Assembly (NCBI GenBank): GCA_964427155.1
Contig: CAYRSC010000024.1
Span: 1-64,000 of the forward strand
DNA length: 64,000 nt
Source: Desulfothermus sp964427155
Lineage (GTDB): Bacteria > Desulfobacterota > Desulfovibrionia > Desulfovibrionales > Desulfothermaceae
Reading direction: 5' to 3'
In this document: piece by piece, positions 35,447 to 45,400 of the stretch
Position numbering within the stretch: the first letter of the stretch is position 1
Layout of the letters: every line of letters starts with the position of its first letter
The notes under the pieces: generated by a model
The model's input: only the letters and a program-made list of their open reading frames with translations
What the model was told of the DNA's origin: nothing
Databases searched by the model: none
Position numbers and translations under genes: made by a program

Positions 35447-37146
35447 CTCAGTTCCTCTCCTGTTTTCTGGTCTTTTACAATAAGCCTTGTGTAGGAATTA
35501 AGGGAAGAGTAATAACAAAAGAAATAGTCAAGTATCTTTACAAAAATAAACATATCTCCAAGATTAGTGAAATAGTCAGAAGACATTTCCAAAAAAATAT
35601 CATGCCCTGGCAACATATATCCCTTATATAACCGCCTCCCCTTTCTTATCTTCATATCTAAGATCCCTTCTATCCTTTTTAGATTGGCCTGATATCTCTT
35701 CACATCCTTTTTTTGAAAAGAAAGATATAATTTTATCAATTCCTTCAATTGAGATACATCATTAAAAGAAAAAATATTTATGTTAAAATGAGACAAAAAC
35801 CTCCATAAATTATCTTTATCTAAGATGGGATTGTAATTGGGAGTGGGAAAAGTGAGATTTTTAAAAGAACACATAAGAGGAGAAGTATCTGTTGGATTAC
35901 ATATATCTCCCACCTGAAGAGAATTTACTACTTTTCCATTATTGCATAATAGTTCTATCATTAATACCTGCTTTTCCAATTCATTTTCATCTTCATATCC
36001 TATACTGACGTACCACTCAGGTTCTTCCGATATGTCAGAATATTTTATCTTCTTATAGTATAATCCTTCTTGATCTCGCTCTACCTTCATCTTTTCCATA
36101 GATAAAAATTTTCTTTTATGAATACTTCCCTGTTTTATTCCTGTTACACTGGTGATATCAAAAATTTGAAAAATCTTTCCATATTCTCCTGCGGGAAAAA
36201 TGCGATATTCCTGAGAATGATGACTTAAATAAATAGGGGTAGCATCATGGGGAAAGAGGTTTATAGCTGGAGTACAAAAAGGGATAAAAGAATTTAAATT
36301 AAGATTAGGGGAAATATCCAGATGAGATTTAAATATGATCTCCACCACAAAATTTCCCCTTCCACCCTCTTTAATCCATTTTTTCCATCCGTATATATCT
36401 ATAAAGAGAAATTTCTCGGGAAGGATAAAGTATTCTTGAAATAGTCGGAAAGCGGCAAAGGAATTTCGGGGATAAGGGAAAAGAGGATATTCAAGATTAA
36501 AAAAAGAGGGACGAATAGCATTTGAATCCAGTTCAACCAAAGATTCAGGGGAAAAAATACGGATATTTTTTACCTGATGGGTCAAAAGGAAAAAGAGGAG
36601 GGAAGAATGTATATAACTCTCCCCCAGATATAAGCGAATATACTCTGGGAAATCCTCATGGTTTTCCACAGAAGAAAGAGAGAAAAACAAAAAAATTTTT
36701 CCCACATCACCTGCTCGTTGTTCAAACCTAACATCCTCCAGCCTCAATGGCACCACATCCACATCAAAACAGGTAGAATATATACATTTAATTCCAGAGA
36801 CAGGAACAGACATTAGTTGGGTTTCTGCCCTAATCAAAAATCTCTCAACCAGCTTTTCTCTGGGAATAAATCTTATTATGGTGGCGGATGGAATGGGTCT
36901 GAGGCATTGAGGAGCGCAAAGATGAAGCAGGTTGTGAACTATCTCAGGAAAACTATCATCCAACCGGGCAGAGAGCATCCCTGTGAGATAGGCCATGCCC
37001 TCAAGCAATCTTTCTACATCAGGGTCTCTGGATTGCCCTGCAAGCATGGGGGCCAGGGAGGGATGTGCCCTGCTAAACTCTTCCGCCAATTCCCTTAAAT
37101 GGTCCAGCTGACGTTGATAATAATACTTTAACATCCTATTTCCCAT
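35410..37146 (-). CDS. tssF: T6SS baseplate subunit TssF
   Basis: TssF forms the core of the baseplate wedge as (TssF)2TssG. The 578-residue product is of usual size and has the diagnostic start (MLKYYYQRQLDHLRELAEEF then HPSLAPMLAG) and DPDVERLLEGMAYLTGML near residue 50, followed by HLCAPQCLRPIPSATI. The first ATG aligns with TssF starts elsewhere although it overlaps tssE by 11 bases; another ATG four codons later is possible. Its middle part is AT-rich and lysine-rich compared with the other tss genes. Confidence 0.92.
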   Translation of the reverse strand: MGNRMLKYYYQRQLDHLRELAEEFSRAHPSLAPMLAGQSRDPDVERLLEGMAYLTGMLSARLDDSFPEIVHNLLHLCAPQCLRPIPSATIIRFIPREKLVERFLIRAETQLMSVPVSGIKCIYSTCFDVDVVPLRLEDVRFEQRAGDVGKIFLFFSLSSVENHEDFPEYIRLYLGESYIHSSLLFFLLTHQVKNIRIFSPESLVELDSNAIRPSFFNLEYPLFPYPRNSFAAFRLFQEYFILPEKFLFIDIYGWKKWIKEGGRGNFVVEIIFKSHLDISPNLNLNSFIPFCTPAINLFPHDATPIYLSHHSQEYRIFPAGEYGKIFQIFDITSVTGIKQGSIHKRKFLSMEKMKVERDQEGLYYKKIKYSDISEEPEWYVSIGYEDENELEKQVLMIELLCNNGKVVNSLQVGDICNPTDTSPLMCSFKNLTFPTPNYNPILDKDNLWRFLSHFNINIFSFNDVSQLKELIKLYLSFQKKDVKRYQANLKRIEGILDMKIRKGRRLYKGYMLPGHDIFLEMSSDYFTNLGDMFIFVKILDYFFCYYSSLNSYTRLIVKDQKTGEELRCPARFGVQHLI

Positions 37147-37552
37147 TAAACTCTATCTTCCCGTCTGGTCTTACAGTGGAGAGAAAGTGTATAAAAAATG
37201 CGTTCCTCTCCAGGATTATCTCCCCTTTAATAACAAACTTTAATGTAAAAGGGTCTTCATCCTCCTCTGGTTCTATAGTTACATTTTGAAGCCTGGGCTC
37301 ATATTTTTCAATCACATCTACAATAACATCCTTTAAAAAACGAAAATTCTCCTCTTTTGACCTCCCCAGAATCATAGTAAAATCAGGAGTACCCAGATCC
37401 GGAACTGTCTGGGCACTCCCAAGCTTGGTATTGAGGATATTAGACAAATTAGTGATAATGGAGGAAACCACCAGATCCTTATCCAACAGCCCCCTCATCT
37501 CTGGATCCTCTTCCATAAGGGCTATTCGCTCCAGAAGCCTTAAACCTTCCAT
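37136..37552 (-). CDS. tssE: T6SS baseplate subunit TssE (gp25-like)
   Basis: TssE is the phage gp25-like wedge protein that contacts the sheath base. The 138-residue product has LLERIALMEEDP at the N-terminus, the ISNLSNILNTKLGSA segment that is standard for TssE, the 'YGTPD'-like VPDLGTPDFT and a C-terminal IEKYEPRLQNVTIEPEED stretch followed by the FVIKGEI strand. All match the gp25/GPW family. It overlaps tssF by 11 bases and lies 12 bases after hcp. Confidence 0.92.
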   Translation of the reverse strand: MEGLRLLERIALMEEDPEMRGLLDKDLVVSSIITNLSNILNTKLGSAQTVPDLGTPDFTMILGRSKEENFRFLKDVIVDVIEKYEPRLQNVTIEPEEDEDPFTLKFVIKGEIILERNAFFIHFLSTVRPDGKIEFNGK

Positions 37553-37564
37553 ACGATATCCTGT

Positions 37565-38056
37565 TTATGCACTCTTAGGGGCAAGCCAGCTATCCTCTGC
37601 CTCTATACCATCCACCTCATAGGTCCAAATTATCTTCTCATAGGAAAAATACACCTCTTCCATGTCCTTATAGGGTTTATTTTCCTCCAAAAAGGTCATG
37701 GGCTTATAACAACGCATCTTCACAATAATGGCATTTTCAAGTTTAATGGTATAGTAATGTTCCTCCTGGCCCTTTTCATTAATGCGGTAAAATTGTAGAG
37801 TTACTTCTGAAAGCTGCTCCCCTGCAGTACACGCCTGATTGAGTTTGGGACTCGCCTGATCCAGATGTTTTGTGACCTTCAGGGGGAGATGTATCCTCTG
37901 ACCTGTGGGCATACCAGTATGAGGGTCCCTGGGGATCTCTATATTATGTTCCACATCATATACGAGGATAAGATTCTCCCTTCCACTCTGTTTACAATCT
38001 CCCTGGATCTCACCCTGATTTTTCCCCACCACCTTCATGTATGCAGTAAGTGCCAT
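37565..38056 (-). CDS. hcp: T6SS tube protein Hcp
   Basis: Hcp (TssD) hexamers stack into the inner tube that is expelled with the spike. This 163-residue protein is of typical length, with the AYMKVVGKNQGEIQGDC start, YDVEHNIEIPRDPHTGMPTG, the KVTKHLDQASPKLNQAC block near residue 60 and the C-terminal VYFSYEKIIWTYEVDGIEAEDSW segment (partly quoted). No extension is present, so it is a plain structural Hcp. AAAGGAGGT lies ahead of the ATG. It sits between tssC and tssE, as is common. Confidence 0.95.
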   Translation of the reverse strand: MALTAYMKVVGKNQGEIQGDCKQSGRENLILVYDVEHNIEIPRDPHTGMPTGQRIHLPLKVTKHLDQASPKLNQACTAGEQLSEVTLQFYRINEKGQEEHYYTIKLENAIIVKMRCYKPMTFLEENKPYKDMEEVYFSYEKIIWTYEVDGIEAEDSWLAPKSA

Positions 38057-38073
38057 AACAAACCTCCTTTTAT

Positions 38074-39555
38074 TTATTCTTTATCAAGTTTACCCACCAG
38101 AGATAAGGTAAAGCTTGCCCCCATATACTTAAAGTGGGGCATTACCTTCATACTAACCTTATACCATCCTGGATCTCCTGGTACATCCATTACCTTGATC
38201 TCTGCACGACGCAGAGGTCTCCTTGACCTTACTCCTGGAGCTGGATTTTCCTGATCAGATACATATTGTCTAATCCACTTATTGAGTTCGTCTTCCAGGT
38301 CCCCCCGCTGTTTCCAGGTCCCAATGTGCTCCCTCTGGATCACCTTAATATAGTGGGCCAAGCGGTTCACAATAAACATATATGGGAGTTGGGTGCTGAG
38401 TTTATAATTAAGCTCCGCCTCTTTTCCTTCGGGGGTATTACCAAAACTCTTGGGCTTCTGACAGGAGTTGGCAGAGAAAAAGGCCGCATTATCAGACCCC
38501 TTTCTCATAGTAAGTGCAATAAAGCCCTGTTCCGCCAATTCATATTCTCTCCTCTCTGAAATGAGTACCTGGGTGGGTATCTTTGTCTGAATAGTACCCA
38601 TGGATTCAAAGTTATATACCGGGAGATTTTCCACTGCACCACCTCCCTGGGGACCAATTATATTTGCACACCACCTGTACTTTGCAAAACTATCAGTAAG
38701 TCTTGAGGCAAAGGCAAAGGAGGTGTTACCCCATAGAAAAGCCCTATCTCCGCCAGATACATCCTCTTTAAAGTTAAAGGTCTTTGCTGGAACTGTATCT
38801 GGGCCATAGGGGAGACGCAGTAAAAATTTTGGAAGGGTAAGTCCCACATATCTGGCATCTTCAGATTCCCTGAAAGAACGCCACTTGGCATACTTGGGAC
38901 CTTCAAATATGGCATCCAGATCCTTTAAATTGGGAAGCTCAGTAAAGGACTCAATCCCAAAAAACTCCGGACTGGCGTCTGCTATAAAGGGGGCATGGGC
39001 CATTGCCGCCACAGCGGCCACATTCTGAAGTAACTTTATATCCTGGGGACCAGGACCAAAATCATAGTTGGCTATCATAGCCCCGTAGGGTTGACCACCA
39101 AACTGACCATATTCAGCAGTATAGACTATCTTGTAGAGACCCGATTGGGTAACTTCTGGTGCATCTTCAAAATCATCCAGGAGATCCTGCTTACTTATAT
39201 TCACCATGTGAAGTTTGATATTTTCCCTAAAATCAGTGTTATCCACCAGATACTTAAGGGAGCGCCACGCACTTTCCAGTTTCTGAAAATCAGGGTGGTG
39301 TAATATCTCATTTACCTGCGCAGAGAGCTTATTATCTATATCTGCAATCATCTCATCTACAAGGGTCTTACTGACCTTTACACCTTCCCTTCCCGGCTTT
39401 AAGAGTTCGTCTATAAATGCCTTTACTCCTCGCTTGGTTATCTCATAAGACTCGTCTGAGGGGGTTATCTTAGTGGCCTCAATTATCTCGTCCAAAAGGG
39501 ACGCAGAGGCCTCTTCTCCTGCACTTACCTGTTGTTCTTTTTTTTCTTCTGCCAT
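38074..39555 (-). CDS. tssC: T6SS sheath large subunit TssC
   Basis: TssC pairs with TssB to form the contractile sheath. The 493-residue product shows the conserved LEAWRSLKYLVDNTDF-like segment (here ESAWRSLKYLV near residue 90), YGAMIANYDFGPG near 150, FIADASPEFFG near 190, SFRESEDARYVGLTLPKFLLRLPYG near 235 (quoted in part) and the C-terminal YKVSMKVMPHFKYMGASFTLSL block. This is one of the most conserved T6SS proteins and the match is unambiguous. AAGGAGGG stands six bases before the ATG. Confidence 0.96.
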   Translation of the reverse strand: MAEEKKEQQVSAGEEASASLLDEIIEATKITPSDESYEITKRGVKAFIDELLKPGREGVKVSKTLVDEMIADIDNKLSAQVNEILHHPDFQKLESAWRSLKYLVDNTDFRENIKLHMVNISKQDLLDDFEDAPEVTQSGLYKIVYTAEYGQFGGQPYGAMIANYDFGPGPQDIKLLQNVAAVAAMAHAPFIADASPEFFGIESFTELPNLKDLDAIFEGPKYAKWRSFRESEDARYVGLTLPKFLLRLPYGPDTVPAKTFNFKEDVSGGDRAFLWGNTSFAFASRLTDSFAKYRWCANIIGPQGGGAVENLPVYNFESMGTIQTKIPTQVLISERREYELAEQGFIALTMRKGSDNAAFFSANSCQKPKSFGNTPEGKEAELNYKLSTQLPYMFIVNRLAHYIKVIQREHIGTWKQRGDLEDELNKWIRQYVSDQENPAPGVRSRRPLRRAEIKVMDVPGDPGWYKVSMKVMPHFKYMGASFTLSLVGKLDKE

Positions 39556-39572
39556 CTTTGCCCTCCTTAAAA

Positions 39573-40061
39573 TTATTCTTCTTTATCCAAATTTAATTCC
39601 CTTAGTATCTTCTCCCTTACACCTTCGTCTGAAATGAGCTTCTGCAATTTCTTTCTAAATTCTGGAATATTTCCCAGAGGGCCTTTTAGCGCTACCAGGG
39701 CCTCCCTCAATTCCATAAGCTTAGCAAGCTCTGGCACCTTTTTGATAATGTTATCAGGCTCAAAATCCTTCAAACTCTCAAAGGTCAGATCCACATTGAG
39801 CTCTCCCCCTTCTTCACCTTCAGCAAGCTTGTTCTCCACAGAGAACTGGAGCTTGAGGTTGTGCGATTTGAGCACGTTGTTAAAATTGTCCTTATCAATA
39901 CTAATGGGTTCTCTATCCTCCACTGCCCTTTCATCCTCCTGGAGGGTAAAATCCCCCATAATCAAGAGCTTCAGAGGGAGTTCCACCTCTTCCTGGGCAT
40001 CCCCAGTGGCAGGCTTGTAAGTGATGTTTACCCGTTCCTTTGGTGCTATAGATCCTTCCAT
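39573..40061 (-). CDS. tssB: T6SS sheath small subunit TssB
   Basis: TssB is the small sheath subunit and carries the helix recognised by ClpV. The 162-residue product begins near RVNITYKPATGDAQEEVELPLKLL, with MGDFT, DKDNFNNVLKSHNLKLQFSV and TFESLKDFEPDNI, all standard TssB segments. The C-terminus ends in a charged helix. I start at the second in-frame ATG because GGAGG is seven bases before it and only one base before the first. tssB and tssC are 17 bases apart. Confidence 0.94.
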   Translation of the reverse strand: MEGSIAPKERVNITYKPATGDAQEEVELPLKLLIMGDFTLQEDERAVEDREPISIDKDNFNNVLKSHNLKLQFSVENKLAEGEEGGELNVDLTFESLKDFEPDNIIKKVPELAKLMELREALVALKGPLGNIPEFRKKLQKLISDEGVREKILRELNLDKEE

Positions 40062-40082
40062 CTCCATACCTCCTTTTATTTT

Positions 40083-41663
40083 TTAACTTAGCAAGTTAAA
40101 TGCCAGATATGGGCTTAGACATATGAATTTTTTACGAATCTCTTCCCATACCTCCTTATAATCCTCTTCTCCATCCAAGATCTCCAAAACAGTCCTAAGT
40201 CCCTGTACAGCAAGGATGGGATCCCATCCCTCTAATTTATGCGTAGTAATATCCTCCAACAACAGCATTGCATGGGGAATAGCCAGTTCCTTTTTTCCCA
40301 AGGATATTAACAACCTGATCAGCCCCATTCTACACAAAAACTTCATCTTGTTCCCGTATCCACGTTCCATCCCCTCCTCCCACACCCGTATAGCATCTGC
40401 GGCCTTTTTCTCTTTAACAAGTTTTTTTGCACTCTCCTCCATCTCCGACAACAAATTTGACACCTCATCTCCACCTCCCATAGGGACAGAATCTCCGCCT
40501 ATAAGGGAATTAAGCCAAGATTTGGTCTCTGGACTTACAAAGGGAGTACCATCAGAAAACGAGAGTTTTTCCAGACCAGGCATCCTCTCAAAATAGGCAA
40601 AAGTAGTATAAGACACTGCCTCATACGCCTTGGAATACTTTCCTCCCAACTCCTGAAGGGCCTGGGCACTCCAATAAGAGAGGTCCAACCAAAACACAAA
40701 TTCCTTTACCCTCCCTTCACATGCCCTTACCACCTCTTCATATTCCCTGCTATCCATCAACCCCCTTATACTGGCCTGAATAGATTCATCTGGAGGGGGG
40801 AGCATGGTCTTATTCCCCTCCTGGACCACGGGAAGACGATCTATATCCACCCATGCACAAAAACGATTTACCTGATACAAGATAGGATTTGCTAGGTCTT
40901 CCCTTAATAAAAACTGAACCACTTGCCCAAGGCTGGTAGTACAACGAGAAAGAAATCTATTTAGATCCTTGATTGATTCAATCTCTCCAGCAGGAGGGGA
41001 AGAAGAGGAGAGAGGGGAGCCAACTGGTGTAGGTGCGGCTTCTTTTTTAGAAGAGGGGACAGATTCAGGAGCAGGGGACTCAGAGACCTCTTCGGATATC
41101 TCCTTCTCTTCCTTAGCCACCTTGACGGGGATTCTATCCACAAGTTGAATAAGAGGTCTTAAGAGAGGTGCATCTTCTCCTAGCTTCTCATCCAGCACTT
41201 CATCTAGATCTTTTAATGCTGACTTGATCCCCTTTATCTTTTCTTCTTCTACTTCTCCTCCCTCTGTAAACTTTTTTACCAAAGGCTCTATCTTATCATA
41301 CCACCATCTAAGAGCATTTATCCTACCCCTCTTTCTCTTTTTAGGAGGATACATAGAGTCCCAGAAATTAGAGACTATCTCCTTGAGGATCACCGTCCCC
41401 TTATAGAATCCATCTATCCCCTCGGTCTCCACCAGTGCCTTTGCCAAATAAACACACACCAGAATATGCTTCCCCTTGGAGGAAAGTATCTTACTGCTTA
41501 GACTAACCACCTTCTTCCAATCCACCTCAGAGGTGGAGGAGGAGACCACTGACATTTTATCTATCTCTGCCTGAAGGGCCTCAAACTCAGGCTCATAGGA
41601 TATATCTTCACCAGCAGGCTTATCATCTGAAATAGGGGCCACTATCTTTTCTATATCCACCAT
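40083..41663 (-). CDS. tssA: T6SS cap/assembly protein TssA
   Basis: TssA primes and caps the growing tail. The 526-residue protein has the ImpA N-terminal domain (PISDDKPAGEDISYEPEFEAL at residues 10-30 and the FWDSMYPPKKRKRGRINAL segment near 105), a Pro/Ser/Glu-rich linker (about 200-245), and a long C-terminal region with a VasJ-like domain (YFERMPGLEKLSFSDGTPF). The larger size and C-terminal domain point to the long TssA class. I start at the ATG with GGAGG five bases upstream; a GTG overlaps that site four codons earlier. Confidence 0.9.
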   Translation of the reverse strand: MVDIEKIVAPISDDKPAGEDISYEPEFEALQAEIDKMSVVSSSTSEVDWKKVVSLSSKILSSKGKHILVCVYLAKALVETEGIDGFYKGTVILKEIVSNFWDSMYPPKKRKRGRINALRWWYDKIEPLVKKFTEGGEVEEEKIKGIKSALKDLDEVLDEKLGEDAPLLRPLIQLVDRIPVKVAKEEKEISEEVSESPAPESVPSSKKEAAPTPVGSPLSSSSPPAGEIESIKDLNRFLSRCTTSLGQVVQFLLREDLANPILYQVNRFCAWVDIDRLPVVQEGNKTMLPPPDESIQASIRGLMDSREYEEVVRACEGRVKEFVFWLDLSYWSAQALQELGGKYSKAYEAVSYTTFAYFERMPGLEKLSFSDGTPFVSPETKSWLNSLIGGDSVPMGGGDEVSNLLSEMEESAKKLVKEKKAADAIRVWEEGMERGYGNKMKFLCRMGLIRLLISLGKKELAIPHAMLLLEDITTHKLEGWDPILAVQGLRTVLEILDGEEDYKEVWEEIRKKFICLSPYLAFNLLS

Positions 41664-41686
41664 ATTAGCCTCCACAGGTCTTAAAC

Positions 41687-42430
41687 TCAGGAAAACCTAA
41701 AAAATCCCCTCAGCTCCACTTTATTGGAGCTGAAAAAGCACATGATCTGAGGTGGCAAGCCCTCAAAAATCATATCCATGGCCTTAAATACATAAGGGGC
41801 CTGTTCTAAAAACAAATCCTTCTCTACAGATAGAAAAAAGACCTTTTCTTTCCTCATCTTATCCCCCTGGGTGGAAATGGCCCTCATCACGTGGTGCAGA
41901 CTTTCCTTTAGAAGATTTTCATCCTCTCGCCACACTCCTTCTCCCTTAAAGGGAGATAGGATTATCCTCTCTTTCATCTCCGCCACTGAGGTAAAGTCAT
42001 TCCTCATCACCTCTTCAAGTTTGGAAAACAAGTCCACAGATCCTGAAAAGTGTCTCTCTAGAGGGGAAAAGCCCCGGGGGGCCCTGGCATAGGCCAGGAG
42101 GACAGAATCTCGTCCCACACTGTCTTTACTGGAAATAAGGACACCCATCCACCACCTACCTCCCTCCTTCACCCATAGCCACACCTTTTTTCCTTCACAA
42201 TTCTCTTTAAAAAAAATCCTCCCCTTCTTTATCTCTCTCAAAAGGGGAAATACTGCACCCCTTCCACTAAAGAAATCCACAAAATCAGGGAAAGAACGGT
42301 GTTTTCCCCATATACCAAATTCCCAAGAATCAGAGGAGCTATTGATGCCAGCAATATACGATAATATCGGGAATCTGTTTAGGTATTTCTTGAAGGAGTT
42401 TAACAATTGGAGATGCTCCCTGTATGTCAT
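41687..42430 (-). CDS. tagF: T6SS accessory protein TagF
   Basis: TagF (ImpM) modulates T6SS assembly after translation in other bacteria, working with or against a kinase/phosphatase/Fha pathway. The product (247 residues from the outermost ATG) has the conserved GIWGKHRSFPDFVDFF segment near residue 39, where TagF proteins have 'GFxGKLPxRGDFV'. The true start is uncertain: the outer ATG gives a 92-base overlap with tssM and has no ribosome site, while an inner TTG behind AGGGAG is possible. No ppkA, pppA or fha genes are nearby. Confidence 0.75.
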   Translation of the reverse strand: MTYREHLQLLNSFKKYLNRFPILSYIAGINSSSDSWEFGIWGKHRSFPDFVDFFSGRGAVFPLLREIKKGRIFFKENCEGKKVWLWVKEGGRWWMGVLISSKDSVGRDSVLLAYARAPRGFSPLERHFSGSVDLFSKLEEVMRNDFTSVAEMKERIILSPFKGEGVWREDENLLKESLHHVMRAISTQGDKMRKEKVFFLSVEKDLFLEQAPYVFKAMDMIFEGLPPQIMCFFSSNKVELRGFFRFS

Positions 42431-45400
42431 ATGAAACCTGAATGCGAAAAATGTGGTTGCTCCTTAAAAAATCCCTATTCTCTGGAAAATCCGCAGGAGT
42501 AAAGACATGGGTGCCATCCCTAAAATCTTTCAAAAATCTGGCAAAACCAAGGACTCCCTCATATGTCTTTACCAATTTTAGGCCTGGAAAGTAAATGGAG
42601 AGCCTTGTTTCCCCACAAGAGGAAGAGGACCACCTAAATATCTTCTTTACAGGGAAATTCAGGTTTTCCAGGGTATATTTTTCAGGGGCACATTCCAAAA
42701 CCAATTGACACCCATAGGGAGAGAGCCTTGCTCCCTTATTTACAGAGATGGGTAGGGTACGTATGGTTACCTCAAATTCTTTTTTACCAGAGAAAAAGAG
42801 CCTCTTTCCCTTATTAATAAAATCAAAAAATCCCTTTTGAAACGGTATAGACACACCCATTGCCCTGCGGGGATAGTATCCAAATTTATTTTCTCCCACA
42901 AAAGGCCTTGCGGGTCCTTTCAAAAATTTGTTTACCAAGGACTGTTCCCCTTCAAAGAGGAGCCGGATTTTATCCTGAAAGTTAAGACCCTCTATCCTGG
43001 AAAGTACCTGTTCCTCCCACTTATTTTCCAGAAAACAGGAGGTTTCCATCACCGCATAATTGGTAACGAATTTTAATGGATACTCCATGAGCATGGAGAC
43101 GAGTTCCACTGACCCATATTTTTTTAGATACAATCTTATCCCGTAGAGATCATTTTTGGCCAAAAAAAAGGGTGACTTACTCTCCTGGGGAGCCCTGCCA
43201 TAAGGGAAAAATTCCGAGGTCATGGCATAGGCGGTCTCTACATCTGTGGTAATCCCTGCTATCTGGGACATATTCTTTTCATAATCCTTCCACCTGGTGG
43301 CTATCTTCAACACATCCTGATACTTATGGGCCTGCTTTAAATTAGAAAAAGATGCAGTGGCGGCCTTTAATTTGGAAAACTTCCTGAAAAAGAACTTCTT
43401 GAGACTCTGTTTTAAATTGCCAGTGGGCTCCTTGCTGGTGCTCTGTAAATGGGCCTCGGTTATTGCCTCCTGAAGGATAAATACAGGGATCACCCACTTG
43501 GGTGCCTTGGTATCGCTGGGAAAAAGCCTTTTTGTCTCAGAGACAAAGGTATTCAACAAAATTATAAGAGGATTGTTTACATTACACATGCGGGAGGTAA
43601 CATCATGTTCCACATCCCAGCTTCCTATCAGGTCTTTTCCTCTGGGAAAGGCCCACATAAATCTTTGCCACTCATTATAATAGCTTATCCTGTACCACTT
43701 ATAAAAATCCCTTAACGTATCCTCCCCTATCACATTCTGACCCTTCAAGGCCTCCATTAAAAATTTCACAAACTCATCAATCTTTTCTTTACCCTTTACA
43801 GTATAAGCACCAGGGAGAAATATATCCTCTTCCTCAGAGATATTTGAGAGTCCCCATATAGAACTCAAAGAGACCCTGAAGGCACGAAGTGCAGGATGTT
43901 CCACTATCCAGTGGAGATCCCCTCCTTTTAGGTGTATTATATTCTTTAGTTCTGATATGACCACATTAAGCTGGTCTTCAATGGCCTCTGGAGAACATAT
44001 TTGAAGATAATATCTATAACAACGTACAAAATAGGGGACCAACTCCTGTGATACTTTAGGAAATACAAAAGGCACCTCATAGGAAAGATCCCCCCAAACA
44101 TCCTGGCTTATCTTTTCTTTTGCAGAAATGCTTCTTAAAATATTTATACGGTTCACCATAAAATCTATATTTTTTATAAGGAGATTACTGCTCTTCTCAT
44201 CACTTCGGGAAGATAGCTCATGAATCTGTTTATTTATATAGGAATCCATCTTACTCAGCACATAGTTCTGAAATCTCTTTCTAAATCTTTCTTTTAATAT
44301 AGAAAGATACTTAATATCATAGTTATATCCCAATCGGGGTATCCAGTAAGAATCCACCTCCTTTTGCAGAGAAGACACACTTTCCTCATACCTGGCCAGC
44401 ATTAAAACATTGCTCCCTTCATCCTTCCCCATGACCAGAGAACTTATATGTCTTCCTTGAGACAATACCTGAAGGTTATGTTCATAGTTACTCACTATTA
44501 CTGCGGCCATTCCTAGATTCAGGAAGATCCAGGTGAGGAGGGCAAGAGAAAAGGTGGTCTTTCTCCATCGCTGAAACTCCTTGATGGGAGAAAACAAAAA
44601 GCGATCCCCAGGCAATATGAAATTGAAGAAATCCCGTAAAAATATTCCTGTCTCCCGAATGGTAGGGTGTATACGTGCAAACTTCTCCAGCTTAAAGGTC
44701 TCGAGAAAATCCGATATAACCCTTCCTTCTTGAGTGGCACTAGTAAGATATATCCCCCTAAAGAGGGGAGGCTCTTGATAGGGATTTGGAGCAAAAAGGC
44801 CCTCACAAAATGCCTTTAAACCAGGATATAGTTTCTCTAATTCCTGGGGAAAGAGGAGAAGACCAGGTTCGGGTTCCTCCCTCTGTTGAAGCAAGAGAAA
44901 CCGAATCTTCTTTAACCGCTCCACGATATAGGAAAAGCCATCCTCCAAAAATCTCTTCCAGTCCCCTTCTAGTTCTTCATTGGCATAGCCAACACACTGA
45001 TTAAAATAATTCTCTGGAACGGCCTCTGCAAAAGCAGTCATCCCATTGATAAGGTCTATCTTGGTAATCATTAAATATACAGGTATCTTATAACCTGTTA
45101 CCCTCATTATCTGATCTATGCGCCTCCTTATATACTGAGCCACATCTATTAACTGGGCACTCTCCTTTTTAAAAAGACTCTCACAGGAGACTGTTACAAC
45201 CACTCCATTTAGGGGTTCCTTCTTTCTATATTTGGCCAGGAGGGTCAAAAACCTCTCCCATTCCTCCCTGTCCACCACCTCATCCACAGGGACTGCATAT
45301 CTCCCTGCGGTATCCAGGATAATTGCCTTTTCAAAAAACCACCAATCAAAATTCTGAGTACCTGCAATCCCTGAGACCCGTGGAATGTCCGTGAGAGGAG

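Noticed and set aside
41687..42430. tssM and tagF as one fused gene broken by a frameshift
   Set aside because: TssM ends at a natural place for the family and TagF is normally a separate protein, so an overlap is more likely than a frameshift.
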